Shown here piece by piece: positions 16,590 through 25,512 of a DNA stretch of 64,000 nt; positions within the stretch are counted from its first letter, which is position 1; every line of letters starts with the position of its first letter. This stretch comes from Leptospiraceae bacterium (GTDB lineage Bacteria > Spirochaetota > Leptospiria > Leptospirales > Leptospiraceae), in NCBI GenBank assembly GCA_024233835.1, contig JACKPC010000001.1, positions 1,860,001-1,924,000 on the forward strand, read 5' to 3'. The notes under the pieces are model-generated. The model made no database searches. It saw nothing but the letters and a program-made list of their open reading frames with translations, and was not told the DNA's origin. Both the position numbers and the translations under genes were made by a program.

Positions 16590-17333
16590 TTACTCCAGCA
16601 TATCTAATATTTTTTTGGAATCTACTTCAAAGTTTTTTTCGAGGCGGTGAATAATTGTTTCCATAACGAACTTTTTGGTATAAGAACTTTTACCCGCCGG
16701 AACAATGGTCCAGGGGATTCCGGGCAGATCAGTCTCTTCTATATAGGTCTCAAAAAGTTTTTTATAGGTTTTATAATGTTTGCTTTGTTTCCAATCGTTC
16801 TCGGTAATAGCCCAGGTTTTTCCTTTCTTATGAGCCCTTAGTAGAGTTTTTCTCTGCTCTTCATAGGGAATATTCAAAAAAAACTTAAAAATCAGGTAGT
16901 TATCATCTTTCAACATGGTTTCAAAATTAGTAATCGTACGGATGGAATTTTTATATTCCTTTTTATCTATTAGTTTCTCTTTTCTTCTAAACGTGATGCC
17001 GGAATACCAGGAACCATCAAAAACGGTAAGCTCGCCTTTAGGAGGAAGTTTTCGCCAGTATTTCCACATGAAAGGGAAATTGCCCGGTGTGTAGATTTCC
17101 TGTAGAAAAGAAAAAATGTGAGTTTTCCTGGGATCGAGGCGTTTCACTACAGTTTTTAATAGGTCGCCTTTTCCGGAACCTGCCCAGCCCTCGAGGATAA
17201 TAATGATGGGTACAGAACGTTTGTTGGCCTCATTACTTAAGATATATAGCCTTTCCTGTAACTCTTCTTCCTCTTTCTCATACTCGGATTTCCCGTAGTC
17301 CGGAGTAAATAAATAGTCTTCTAATTTAACCAT
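16590..17333 (-). CDS. PPK2-like protein, degenerate half of a split polyP:AMP phosphotransferase
   Basis: A 247-residue PPK2-fold protein. Walker A is kept as GWAGSGKGD (49-57), but the DRSWYGR motif is altered to DGSWYSG (106-112), losing the arginines. In two-domain PAP enzymes the N-terminal domain carries a similar altered motif and is thought not to be the catalytic one. Together with the gene 6 nt downstream the lengths add to ~489 residues, close to the ~495 of fused PAP. The upstream position also matches N-then-C order. Role is therefore probably structural or regulatory for its partner. Confidence 0.8.
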   Translation of the reverse strand: MVKLEDYLFTPDYGKSEYEKEEEELQERLYILSNEANKRSVPIIIILEGWAGSGKGDLLKTVVKRLDPRKTHIFSFLQEIYTPGNFPFMWKYWRKLPPKGELTVFDGSWYSGITFRRKEKLIDKKEYKNSIRTITNFETMLKDDNYLIFKFFLNIPYEEQRKTLLRAHKKGKTWAITENDWKQSKHYKTYKKLFETYIEETDLPGIPWTIVPAGKSSYTKKFVMETIIHRLEKNFEVDSKKILDMLE

Positions 17334-17447
17334 AGGATAAATCTGTTCTCTGTTAGAATTTTGAAAAGGCTTTATTCTATTTTGTATTTTTTTTTGACAT
17401 TCCGGATAAGTTCCAAAAATTTCTCAGCTAAGATTTTCTATAACTCT

Positions 17448-19709
17448 TTACAAAGAAACAAATCTTATGGGTAGAGAAGTGAATTCAGATTGGCTTTTTA
17501 TATCTGCTAATAGAGTTTTAGAATCTTTATTTTTATTGTTAATAACTATTAGGTCCGGAGATATTTTTTCTAAAAAGGATAAGATTGATTTTGTATCTTG
17601 AAAGCATAAAATCCTATAGTTATAAAATTCCGAATCCTTTAATTCTTTTTTGTCTCCGAGAAATACCAGTATTTTTTCCTCAAAAGGTAGACTCAAGGTG
17701 ACAACAGTTCCTTTTTGGTCTCGAGAATTAATCTCAATATTACCATCCAATAAGCTTATGATTTCTGCCGTTAGGGGAAGTCCGAGGCCAGTCCCCTCAA
17801 CATCTTTTCGCTTTTGATATTGAAAATTGAAAAGCTTATCCTGAATATCCTGTGGAATTCCATTACCTTCATCTAATATTTTTAATAAAACTGTTTGGTT
17901 TTGGATTTCATATAAGATTTTTATTTCAGTATTTGGAGGAGAGTATTGAATTGCATTGGAAACCACATTTACAATCGCTTCTTGTAATAGGACTCTATCT
18001 GTAACCACAACCAACTCTTCCGTAAGAGAGTGGGAAATTTTTATATTTTTACTTTTTAGAAAAGGTATTAAATTATCTAAAACTGTATTAGTTACTTCGA
18101 GTAAAGAAATGCTATCATAATTTATAGAGATAGTTCCCATACGAAATCGATTATATTCTAATATTTCTTTAGTCATCTTTAAAATGTTATTGATGATCTG
18201 GTTTTGCTCTGAAAAAATTTCTTTTACTTTTTGGGTGTCCTGTAAGTTCTTCTCCTTACTGGAAAAACTTTTAACAAGGTATAGTAAACCTGCCAGAGGC
18301 GAACGTATATCGTGAACTAATAGAGAAATAAATTTATCTTTGAGTTGATTGATATTTTCTGCGATTTCTTTTTCTTTGCTTAATTCTTTTGTTCTTTGTT
18401 CAACCTTTATTTCAAGATTTTTGTTTAGTTCCTGTAGTTCTATTGATAGTTTTTCTACATTTTTAAATGCTTCAGAGAATCTCAAAATAAGTAAATAAGA
18501 TTGGAAAAAAAGAAGTATTAGTGCACCGTAATGTACTAAAAACACCGATTTAATAATTTTATAGGTTAATAATATATCATTCAAAATAAAAGCAAAAAAG
18601 ATAATAAAACCTAATAAAGTTGTCTTCGAATCCTGCTTTTTATTTTTAATCGCTTTTAAAACCACAATAAGGGATTGAATAATTGCCACATATACTATGA
18701 TAAAAAAGATATTCAGTGTATTTGTAAAAATATAGGACGGAGTGAAGAGAACCAGAAGTCCTAAAAAAAATGCAGAGTAGAGGACAGAGTAATAAATATA
18801 TTTTGAAAACTCCTTTTCAAACAAGGAATGGAAAAATAGAAAGAAAACTCCTATAACAGTGTATTGCGAAAAATATTCTACTCTTATTACAAGTTCATAT
18901 TCCGTGCTTGGAAAAATTTTATGCCAGAAAGTTTCATTTCTACAGAGGACATAAGCTATTGTTTGAAAGCAGAAAATGATAAGGTATAGTATAGAAATCT
19001 TTTTTAATAAAAAGAGCATAGCAATATGATAAAGTGTAATAAAAAGTAGGCATCCTATAATGAATGATGTAGCTACCATGTATTCATGGTATTCGTTTTT
19101 TAAAATCTCATAATCACCCAGGATAAGTTCCTGATTAAAGCCTCCGCGGCTATTTTGGAAATTAGCTATATGGATGGTTAGGAAAGTATCTTTTTTCTTA
19201 TAAAAGCTGGCAGGTAGGGGAATAATCGCAAGATGATTTCGGTTTCCCGGTCGTGTAGTTTCACTTCTTGTGCCCGGTTTCCCTGAGCAGTGAATCTGTT
19301 CCTTATCCAAATAGGCGCAAAAGGAAGAATTAATCGGAGGAAATTTAATCGCTAAATTTTTTTTATTCTGAGGTAGGATGAGTTTAAGCTGATAGCTCGC
19401 ATATCCCAATCCTTCGATTTCAACACCATCGATTATAGAACCATTCCAAAATTGAGAGCTTATATAAGCAAAATCCTTATTTTTATTACATTTTATAAAG
19501 TTAGTATTTCCTGAACTATCAGTTGAAACATTATCCGGTAAGCAAAATGTTTTCCAATGAAATTCCCACTTGCTATCAAGTGTAATTTGGTAATTTTGGG
19601 AAAAATCTACTTTTCGCAGGTCAAAAACTCCATTTGCTTCTTCTATGGGTGCTGATTTTACCCGGAAAGAAAAAAGAATGAATAATAAAAAAATGATTCT
19701 TTTAAACAT
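17448..19709 (-). CDS. 7TMR-DISM sensor histidine kinase with decayed receiver domain
   Basis: A 753-residue membrane sensor. In order: a signal peptide (1-19), an extracellular 7TMR-DISMED2-like beta domain (~20-205), seven transmembrane helices (~210-415), a coiled coil, a HisKA domain with the phospho-acceptor in LLVHDIRSPLAG, and an ATPase domain with NAIQYSPPNTEI, DEGNGIP and GTGLGLPL. The last ~80 residues look like a receiver, but the strand that should end in the phospho-accepting Asp reads LIVINNKNK, so phosphotransfer there is unlikely. It should sense an external small molecule and phosphorylate a separate regulator; the LuxR-type regulator at 24847 is a nearby candidate only. Confidence 0.88.
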   Translation of the reverse strand: MFKRIIFLLFILFSFRVKSAPIEEANGVFDLRKVDFSQNYQITLDSKWEFHWKTFCLPDNVSTDSSGNTNFIKCNKNKDFAYISSQFWNGSIIDGVEIEGLGYASYQLKLILPQNKKNLAIKFPPINSSFCAYLDKEQIHCSGKPGTRSETTRPGNRNHLAIIPLPASFYKKKDTFLTIHIANFQNSRGGFNQELILGDYEILKNEYHEYMVATSFIIGCLLFITLYHIAMLFLLKKISILYLIIFCFQTIAYVLCRNETFWHKIFPSTEYELVIRVEYFSQYTVIGVFFLFFHSLFEKEFSKYIYYSVLYSAFFLGLLVLFTPSYIFTNTLNIFFIIVYVAIIQSLIVVLKAIKNKKQDSKTTLLGFIIFFAFILNDILLTYKIIKSVFLVHYGALILLFFQSYLLILRFSEAFKNVEKLSIELQELNKNLEIKVEQRTKELSKEKEIAENINQLKDKFISLLVHDIRSPLAGLLYLVKSFSSKEKNLQDTQKVKEIFSEQNQIINNILKMTKEILEYNRFRMGTISINYDSISLLEVTNTVLDNLIPFLKSKNIKISHSLTEELVVVTDRVLLQEAIVNVVSNAIQYSPPNTEIKILYEIQNQTVLLKILDEGNGIPQDIQDKLFNFQYQKRKDVEGTGLGLPLTAEIISLLDGNIEINSRDQKGTVVTLSLPFEEKILVFLGDKKELKDSEFYNYRILCFQDTKSILSFLEKISPDLIVINNKNKDSKTLLADIKSQSEFTSLPIRFVSL

Positions 19710-19726
19710 AGTTATATGGAATCATT

Positions 19727-20827
19727 AAATTTTCCTGATATATACTGACTTACAGGTTTTCAATCTCTTCTGTAGACAGGCCCGTTTTTTGGGATATTTC
19801 CGGAATGGTCAAACCACTGTTTTTGAGCATTCTGGCAAAATCTTTTATTATCTTATCTTTCTCTTCTATTATTTTATCTTTAGCTGCTAATTGGTTGTCC
19901 TTTCCTTCTAAAACTTTTAAATACTCATCTTCCAAATACATTTCTTCTTCCATGTCGGGATTCTCAGTCAGGACTGATTTTAAGCGGTTGATGACTCTAT
20001 CCCATTCATCGGGAAAAAGTGTTTTTAAGTGTTTCAGGCGGTGTTTATTGTCTCCTAATATGGAACCCTGATCGAAAAGTTTTAGCAGGGTATAGAGTTT
20101 TGTTTTATAGCTGTCAGCTTCATAGTCTTCTTTTGTTACTTTTTTCAAATAGGGCAGTTGGACTATCCATAGTTCATAGGTCAAATTTTCTATAAAATCG
20201 CTTTTTTGCTCTATGATTTTGTTTTTGAAGATACCCTGTTTAACCTGTCTGGTTTTGATAAAGAGTTCTTTTACTTCTGTCTCGATGGTAAAATTTAAGA
20301 TAAAAATGGGAATCAGTCGCATGGGTTCATAGATTCTGACCGGTTCTTCTTTCTCGTTTTGGATTTCAGAGACCAGTTTTTTCTTTTGAAAATTATTACA
20401 GATATAGCGTTTGAAGCGAAAATAATCTCCGGGTTCGGAGGCTTTCTGGACTTCAATCATGACAACTTCTTCCTTGCCATCCGGAAATTCAATAGTAGCA
20501 ACAAAATCAAGTCGAAATAAATCGAGCAGGTCTTTTGCTTTTGAATTCCTATTCTGTGTATCTTCTCCTTTTTTCTTCACTTTTTCTGTAGGCTCAGGTT
20601 GGATATGCTTAATTTTTTGGTTGATGAATGTAGAGAGAATGAGTCTTGCACTCTCTATGTCTTCCATTAAATAACGGAACACTACATCATAAAGCGGATT
20701 GGGAATGATAAAATATTCATCATCAGAAGCCATAGCAGGACAATGATTCAAAATAAAACAGAAAAAGTCAAGAAATTCAGCGAAAAGTTGTTTGGACTCT
20801 ATTTCCGTAGTGTTCGCGGGCCTGTAT
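19727..20827. repeat. Direct repeat unit 1 containing an Rpn-family gene
   Basis: This 1,101-bp unit is repeated with high identity at 20929-22092. Both units start with the same 26 bp (AAATTTTCCTGATATATACT and following bases) and end at the same CCTGTA(T). They differ by 63 bp inside the gene, which is three 21-bp repeats. The spacer between units is about 100 bp. This is a tandem duplication of a gene plus its promoter. Confidence 0.9.
19750..20733 (-). CDS. Rpn-family PD-(D/E)XK nuclease/putative transposase, copy 1
   Basis: A 327-residue protein of the Rpn/PD-(D/E)XK 'putative transposase' group, proteins that promote RecA-independent DNA exchange. The start region NPLYDVVFRYLM, then LDLFRLDFVATI and VVMIEVQKAS, carry the D...ExQ-type nuclease core. 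A charged coiled coil and a short helix-turn-helix-like end (LTIPEISQKTGLSTEEIENL) follow. The frame is open to an ATG at 20886, but only from M at 20733 is the protein family-like, and a promoter lies just upstream of the same codon in copy 2. In copy 1 the equivalent -10 is changed (AATCAT), so expression may be weaker. Confidence 0.8.
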   Translation of the reverse strand: MASDDEYFIIPNPLYDVVFRYLMEDIESARLILSTFINQKIKHIQPEPTEKVKKKGEDTQNRNSKAKDLLDLFRLDFVATIEFPDGKEEVVMIEVQKASEPGDYFRFKRYICNNFQKKKLVSEIQNEKEEPVRIYEPMRLIPIFILNFTIETEVKELFIKTRQVKQGIFKNKIIEQKSDFIENLTYELWIVQLPYLKKVTKEDYEADSYKTKLYTLLKLFDQGSILGDNKHRLKHLKTLFPDEWDRVINRLKSVLTENPDMEEEMYLEDEYLKVLEGKDNQLAAKDKIIEEKDKIIKDFARMLKNSGLTIPEISQKTGLSTEEIENL

Positions 20828-20951
20828 TCGCTTAAACTCTTGTTGACTACCGCTTGCTTGTGCTGAATGAAGACCGACCCTTTCATTTTAGAGGGTAATT
20901 GAATCTATCTTAGAAAATAACTTAATCCAAATTTTCCTGATATATACTGAC

Positions 20952-21998
20952 TTATAGATTTTCAATCTCTTCTATAGACAGACCCGTTTTTTGGGATATT
21001 TCCGAAATGGGCAAACCAGTGTTTTTGAGCATTCTGGCAAAATCTTTTATTACTTTCTCTTTCTCTTCTATTACTTTATCTTTCTCTTCTATTACTTTAT
21101 CTTTCTCTTCTAATACTTTCTTATTCTCTTCTATTACTTTATCTTTGGCTGCTAATTGGTTGTCCTTACCTTCTAAAACTTTTAAATACTCATCTTCCAA
21201 ATACATTTCTTCTTCCATGTCGGGATTCTCAGTCAGGACTGATTTTAAGCGGTTGATGACTCTATCCCATTCATCGGGAAAAAGTGTTTTTAAATGTTTC
21301 AGGCGGTGTTTATTGTCTCCCAATATGGAACCCTGATCGAAAAGTTTTAGCAGGGTATAGAGTTTTGTTTTATAGCTGTCAGCTTCATAGTCTTCTTTTG
21401 TTACTTTTTTCAAATAGGGCAGTTGGACTATCCATAGTTCATAGGTCAAATTTTCTATAAAATCGCTTTTTTGCTCTATGATTTTGTTTTTGAAGATACC
21501 CTGTTTAACCTGTCTGGTTTTGATAAAGAGTTCTTTTACTTCTGTCTCGATGGTAAAATTTAAGATAAAAATGGGAATTAGGCGCATGGGTTCATAGATT
21601 TTGACCGGTTCTTCTTTCTCGTTTTGGATTTCGGAGACCAGTTTTTTCTTTTGAAAATTATTACAGATATAGCGTTTGAAGCGAAAATAATCTCCGGGTT
21701 CGGAGGCTTTCTGGACTTCAATCATGACAACTTCTTCCTTGCCATCCGGAAATTCTATTGTAGCCACAAAATCAAGTCGAAACAAATCGAGCAGGTCTTT
21801 TGCTTTTGCATTTCTATCCTGTGTATCTTCTCCTTTTTTCTTCACTTTTTCTGTAGGCTCAGGTTGGATATGCTTAATCTTTTGATTAATGAATGTCGAG
21901 AGAATGAGTCTTGCACTCTCTATGTCTTCCATTAAATAACGGAAAACTACATCATAAAGCGGATTGGGAATAATAAAATATTCATTATCAGAAGCCAT
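20952..21998 (-). CDS. Rpn-family PD-(D/E)XK nuclease/putative transposase, copy 2
   Basis: A 348-residue near-identical paralogue of the neighbouring gene, with the same nuclease core (LDLFRLDFVATI, VVMIEVQKAS) and HTH-like tail. The coiled coil is expanded: five seven-residue units of the type KVIEEKD, against two in copy 1, coded by 21-bp DNA repeats. The frame extends to a TTG at 22124 with no ribosome site. A good promoter ends about 10 bp before the ATG at 21998, so that codon is chosen. Rpn proteins are often multicopy in Leptospirales-like genomes; a role in DNA exchange or phage defence is inferred from the family. Confidence 0.8.
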   Translation of the reverse strand: MASDNEYFIIPNPLYDVVFRYLMEDIESARLILSTFINQKIKHIQPEPTEKVKKKGEDTQDRNAKAKDLLDLFRLDFVATIEFPDGKEEVVMIEVQKASEPGDYFRFKRYICNNFQKKKLVSEIQNEKEEPVKIYEPMRLIPIFILNFTIETEVKELFIKTRQVKQGIFKNKIIEQKSDFIENLTYELWIVQLPYLKKVTKEDYEADSYKTKLYTLLKLFDQGSILGDNKHRLKHLKTLFPDEWDRVINRLKSVLTENPDMEEEMYLEDEYLKVLEGKDNQLAAKDKVIEENKKVLEEKDKVIEEKDKVIEEKEKVIKDFARMLKNTGLPISEISQKTGLSIEEIENL

Positions 21999-22007
21999 AG
22001 CAGGACA

Positions 22008-22036
22008 ATTATCTAAAATAAAACAGAAAAAGTCAA
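22008..22036 (-). promoter_or_regulatory. Promoter of Rpn copy 2
   Basis: On the minus strand, TTGACT (22031-22036) is followed after exactly 17 bp by GATAAT (22008-22013). Transcription would start at about 22001, only a few bases before the ATG at 21998, implying a leaderless message. In copy 1 the same -35 is kept but the -10 has become AATCAT. Confidence 0.6.
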
Positions 22037-22147
22037 GAATTTCAGCGAAAAGTTGTTTGGACTCTATTTCCGTAGTGTTCGCGGGCCTGTATAGACTAAA
22101 CTTAAAAATACGATTTTTTTTCAAAAATAGCCAAAAAAATTCTCAAC

Positions 22148-22190
22148 ACTAGTAGTTTTTACTAGTGTCTACTAGTAGTTTTACTAGTAA
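22148..22190. repeat. Two adjacent ACTAGTA hairpins
   Basis: ACTAGT occurs four times in 43 bp. Two inverted repeats stand side by side: 22148-22166 (ACTAGTAG...ACTAGT) and 22171-22190 (ACTAGTAGTTTTACTAGTAA). They lie between the divergent Rpn copy 2 and the DUF1566 lipoprotein gene. They could be an operator pair or the trace of a mobile-element end; no T tract makes either a convincing terminator. Confidence 0.55.
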
Positions 22191-22243
22191 GCTTTCCAAA
22201 AATCTCCCGTCAATATACAGAATCAAATAGGAAGTGGTGATAA

Positions 22244-24724
22244 GTGATGTATATAAATCGAGAATGGAGATTATTTTTTCAAAAAGCAATGAGGTTATTT
22301 TTATCAAGAAACCTTTTATTATTCGTTCTACTCTCTACAATGACTCATTGTTCGAAGCTCGGCTTTTCAACGGGTTCTAATACTTCTGAGAAAGATAACT
22401 TTATCCGGCTTTTTCAACTTGGTTCTGGCACTTCATCAACAAAGCTTTATCTTTCCCTTAAAGGCCAGCTTAAAGACGCCAAAGGAAAACCCATAGCTTA
22501 TGTTGTTATGAGCCAGAATTCAACCGGTATTAGTACCAGTGCTGCTATTCGAGCCGGCTCTGACACTGAAAAAATTCGCTGTGCGGATTACAGTCTGGCT
22601 TTAGGTTCGATTCAGTGTATGAAGATTATTAAACCGGACAATTTTTCCAAACAATCTTCTGATGGATGTTATATGATGTATCTGGGTACGGCTACTAATC
22701 CGAAGGCAACACAGGTTGCAAAAGTTAAGAATATTCAGTCCGGTCAGAATATTCAATATTATTATAATAAAAAACTGGAAAGCGGCATGAGTCGTTATAC
22801 GGTCTATTCCTGTAATGGTGAATTTCTAACGGAAGACAGTATTGATGACACTGCTTCGGGAACTATCACAGATGCGAATGGGAATTATACCCTAAAAGCC
22901 GAGGCAGGCAGAATGAATAGTATCAAAGTTAAAACACCAGCAGAAGATCAGGGTGAAATTAAAATCGACCTGAGTGATTATACAACAGAAGAAGAACTAA
23001 ATGCGGTGAACGAGGATTCGACTAACCTTCCTATTACGGTATCGACTACTTTACAGACGAGTCCGGCACCTGCGGGAGTGTTAACAGAAAATAATTCGTC
23101 TACAGATGGTAGCTCTTCGGAAAGCACAGCTACAGCTTCTGAACCAGTTATAAATATAGATCCGACAACACTTGTTCAGACAGCCGAAGCCGAGACTCAA
23201 ACTACAACAACAGTGACTCTTCCTTCTGTTGCTTACTCTAAGAGCTTTTTTGTTTTTACAAAAGACTCTGCTATTGCAACCATCACTCCTACTGTAAACG
23301 GAACCGTGACTTCCTGCTCTTCTTCACCGACTCTACCAACAGGTCTTTCTCTGGACACAGGCACCTGTGCCATCAGCGGCACACCAACTGCGACTCAAGT
23401 ATCGACAAACTACACCATCACGGCAAGCAATACCTATGGAAGCACAATTGCGACGATTAACGTCACGGTGAATTTAGCTCCACCTAGTGCTCTGACCTAT
23501 AGTGGAGGCCCATATATTTTTGCAAAAGGCATTACGATTGCTACTATCGTACCTACTGTAAACGGAACCGTGATTTCCTGCATGGTTTCTCCAAGTCTAC
23601 CTACAGGACTTGCTCTGAATACAACAACCTGTGCTATCAGCGGAACACCAACTGCCACACAGAGTGCGACCAGCTATACAATAACAGCGAGTAACGCTTA
23701 TGGAAATACTTCAGCGACTATTAATACTACAATAGTACAGGCCTATCCTATTGTAGATACAGGTTTGAATACCTGTTACGATGATTCAGTTAGCATTACT
23801 TGCGGTTCCAGTCACCTGGGTCAGGATGGAGATTATTCTAATATTCCACATACCCGGAGTTATACCGGTCCAACCCAGCATGGAACCTATACAAACGACT
23901 ATATAACAACAGACAACACAACAGGACTTGTCTGGAAAAGCTGTGAAGAGGGGAAAAGCGATCCAGTCTGTGCTACAGGAACAGCTACGAGTTATAATTA
24001 TGCAAATGCCATCACAGCCTGTGCAAATTTAAACATAGCCAATAGCAATGCGGGTTATGCCGGAAGAACCGACTGGCATTTACCCACTATGCAGGAGTTA
24101 GCAACCCTGGTGGATTATTCTATTTTAGATCCTTCCATTGATTCAGGTGGCTTTCCGAATACAACTACTGCTATTAAAAACTGGTCTTCTACATCCCATG
24201 TCGGTACGCCAACAAATGCCTGGTTTCAAAATTTCAGTGGTGGCTTTTCCAATAATGCCGCTCAAACAACCGCTACTCATAAAGTTCGTTGTGTATCGGG
24301 AAGTCTACCTGTTAGCCAATCTTTTACGGATAACGGAGATGGAACCATTAAGCATAATAATACCGGTCTAACCTGGCAGAAATGCAGTAGGGGACAAACA
24401 AACCTTGATTGCAGCGGTGGAACGGCGTCTACTGACACCTGGGTAAATGCTTTGGGCTATTGCGAGAGCTTAACTTTAGGAGGTTATTCAGACTGGAGAT
24501 TACCGAATTTAAATGAACTAAAGTCCATTATAGATTATTCGGTCAGTGCTGCTCCCTATATAAATAGTAGTTTTTTTCCAGGTACGGTTGCTGGCAATTA
24601 TTGGTCATCATCCACTGCCATTAACGTTATAAACAGAACATGGCATGTCCAATTCAGTGATGCTCTTGTGACCTATACCACTAAGACTGTTTCTATAAAC
24701 ATTCGCTGTGTTCGAGGATTGTGA
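22244..24724 (+). CDS. Lipoprotein with He_PIG repeats and two DUF1566 (Lcl) domains
   Basis: An 826-residue surface or periplasmic lipoprotein. The N-terminus ends in a lipobox-like LSTMTHC with Cys36, so it should be lipidated. Residues ~45-270 are a CarboxypepD_reg-like region, followed by a Ser/Thr-rich linker, two He_PIG/Ig-like repeats (~315-405 and ~408-500, each with a SGTPTAT motif) and two DUF1566 domains (~545-685 and ~695-826). The DUF1566 copies share TGLVWKSC/TGLTWQKC, WHLPTMQEL/WRLPNLNEL and conserved end RCV. Such proteins are common in Leptospirales; a role in binding is only inferred. GGAAGTGGTG precedes the ATG. An internal start at MRLFLSRN would also keep the lipobox. Confidence 0.82.
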   Translation: MMYINREWRLFFQKAMRLFLSRNLLLFVLLSTMTHCSKLGFSTGSNTSEKDNFIRLFQLGSGTSSTKLYLSLKGQLKDAKGKPIAYVVMSQNSTGISTSAAIRAGSDTEKIRCADYSLALGSIQCMKIIKPDNFSKQSSDGCYMMYLGTATNPKATQVAKVKNIQSGQNIQYYYNKKLESGMSRYTVYSCNGEFLTEDSIDDTASGTITDANGNYTLKAEAGRMNSIKVKTPAEDQGEIKIDLSDYTTEEELNAVNEDSTNLPITVSTTLQTSPAPAGVLTENNSSTDGSSSESTATASEPVINIDPTTLVQTAEAETQTTTTVTLPSVAYSKSFFVFTKDSAIATITPTVNGTVTSCSSSPTLPTGLSLDTGTCAISGTPTATQVSTNYTITASNTYGSTIATINVTVNLAPPSALTYSGGPYIFAKGITIATIVPTVNGTVISCMVSPSLPTGLALNTTTCAISGTPTATQSATSYTITASNAYGNTSATINTTIVQAYPIVDTGLNTCYDDSVSITCGSSHLGQDGDYSNIPHTRSYTGPTQHGTYTNDYITTDNTTGLVWKSCEEGKSDPVCATGTATSYNYANAITACANLNIANSNAGYAGRTDWHLPTMQELATLVDYSILDPSIDSGGFPNTTTAIKNWSSTSHVGTPTNAWFQNFSGGFSNNAAQTTATHKVRCVSGSLPVSQSFTDNGDGTIKHNNTGLTWQKCSRGQTNLDCSGGTASTDTWVNALGYCESLTLGGYSDWRLPNLNELKSIIDYSVSAAPYINSSFFPGTVAGNYWSSSTAINVINRTWHVQFSDALVTYTTKTVSINIRCVRGL

Positions 24725-24846
24725 TTGGTCTAATAATTGGTCAGTAATTCAGAGAAAGAAAATATTACTTTTCTTCAGAGACGATAATGAGTCTATATAT
24801 TTTTACAGTATTGAGTCAAAGATCCATTTCTTTAGAGAAGTAAAAA

Positions 24847-25512
24847 ATGAATAAAAAGAATCAAAAATTTTATAAAATCATCATTATCGAAGATCAATCG
24901 ATTACTCGATTAGGGCTTATTAATTTACTCAAAAATACGATGTTTCCGATTGATAAAATTTCAGAAATCGACAATGGAAATTTATTAATACCAATGCTTG
25001 AAAAAGAAATTTATGACCTACTCATATTGGATTTAGATATTCCCGGTAAGAATGGAATGATTTTATTAAAACAGGTTAAAAGTAAATTTCCAAATATAAA
25101 AATTATCATTTTTACCATGTTTGATGCTGAGGGATTTTTTAAGGAAGCCATTAGCCTTGGTGCTGATGCTTATGTATTAAAAACGGATGAAATATCCATT
25201 TTCCCGGAGGTAATGAGACGAGTTTTATTAGAGGATGAGTTTTATTGTTCTTTAAGTCTTATAAAATATATGCGAAAAAATACTATCGAATTTACAGATA
25301 AAGAATATGAAATCATGCAATGCTTAAAACTGGACTTTTCGGTACCTGAGATAGCTACTAAAATGCAGTTATCCAAAAGAACGATAGAGTATTATATTAA
25401 TAAATTGAAGAATAAATTAAACTGTGAAAGCTTATCGAATTTGAAAAAGGAAATAAAAACCAAATACTACAAAGAAGTAAATATAATGAGTCGAGAAGAT
25501 AGTTTAGATTAA
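24847..25512 (+). CDS. NarL/LuxR-family response regulator
   Basis: A 221-residue two-domain regulator. The receiver (~8-125) has acidic residues in IIEDQS, the phospho-acceptor Asp62 in LILDLDIPG, Thr in IIFTMF and Lys in YVLKTD. The output domain (~150-205) is a LuxR-type HTH with FTDKEYEIMQCL, SVPEIATKM and SKRTIEYYINKLKNKL. It would bind DNA as a dimer after phosphorylation. No kinase gene is adjacent; the histidine kinase at 17448-19709 is the nearest orphan. Its stop codon directly touches the stop of the convergent permease gene. Confidence 0.92.
   Translation: MNKKNQKFYKIIIIEDQSITRLGLINLLKNTMFPIDKISEIDNGNLLIPMLEKEIYDLLILDLDIPGKNGMILLKQVKSKFPNIKIIIFTMFDAEGFFKEAISLGADAYVLKTDEISIFPEVMRRVLLEDEFYCSLSLIKYMRKNTIEFTDKEYEIMQCLKLDFSVPEIATKMQLSKRTIEYYINKLKNKLNCESLSNLKKEIKTKYYKEVNIMSREDSLD

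Larger units (their letters stand above)
20929..22092. repeat. Direct repeat unit 2 containing an Rpn-family gene
   Basis: This 1,164-bp unit is the partner of 19727-20827, in the same orientation. It is 63 bp longer because of extra 21-bp repeats in the coiled-coil part of the gene (about 21050-21150). Scattered substitutions, some of them changing amino acids, show that the duplication is not brand new. Confidence 0.9.

Noticed and set aside
21007..21336. Plus-strand repetitive ORF (SFSSITLSFSS pattern)
   Set aside because: It is the antisense of the 21-bp repeats coding the coiled coil of Rpn copy 2.
20929..22092. Insertion sequence with terminal inverted repeats around the Rpn pair
   Set aside because: The two units are direct repeats; I see no inverted ends or target-site duplication.
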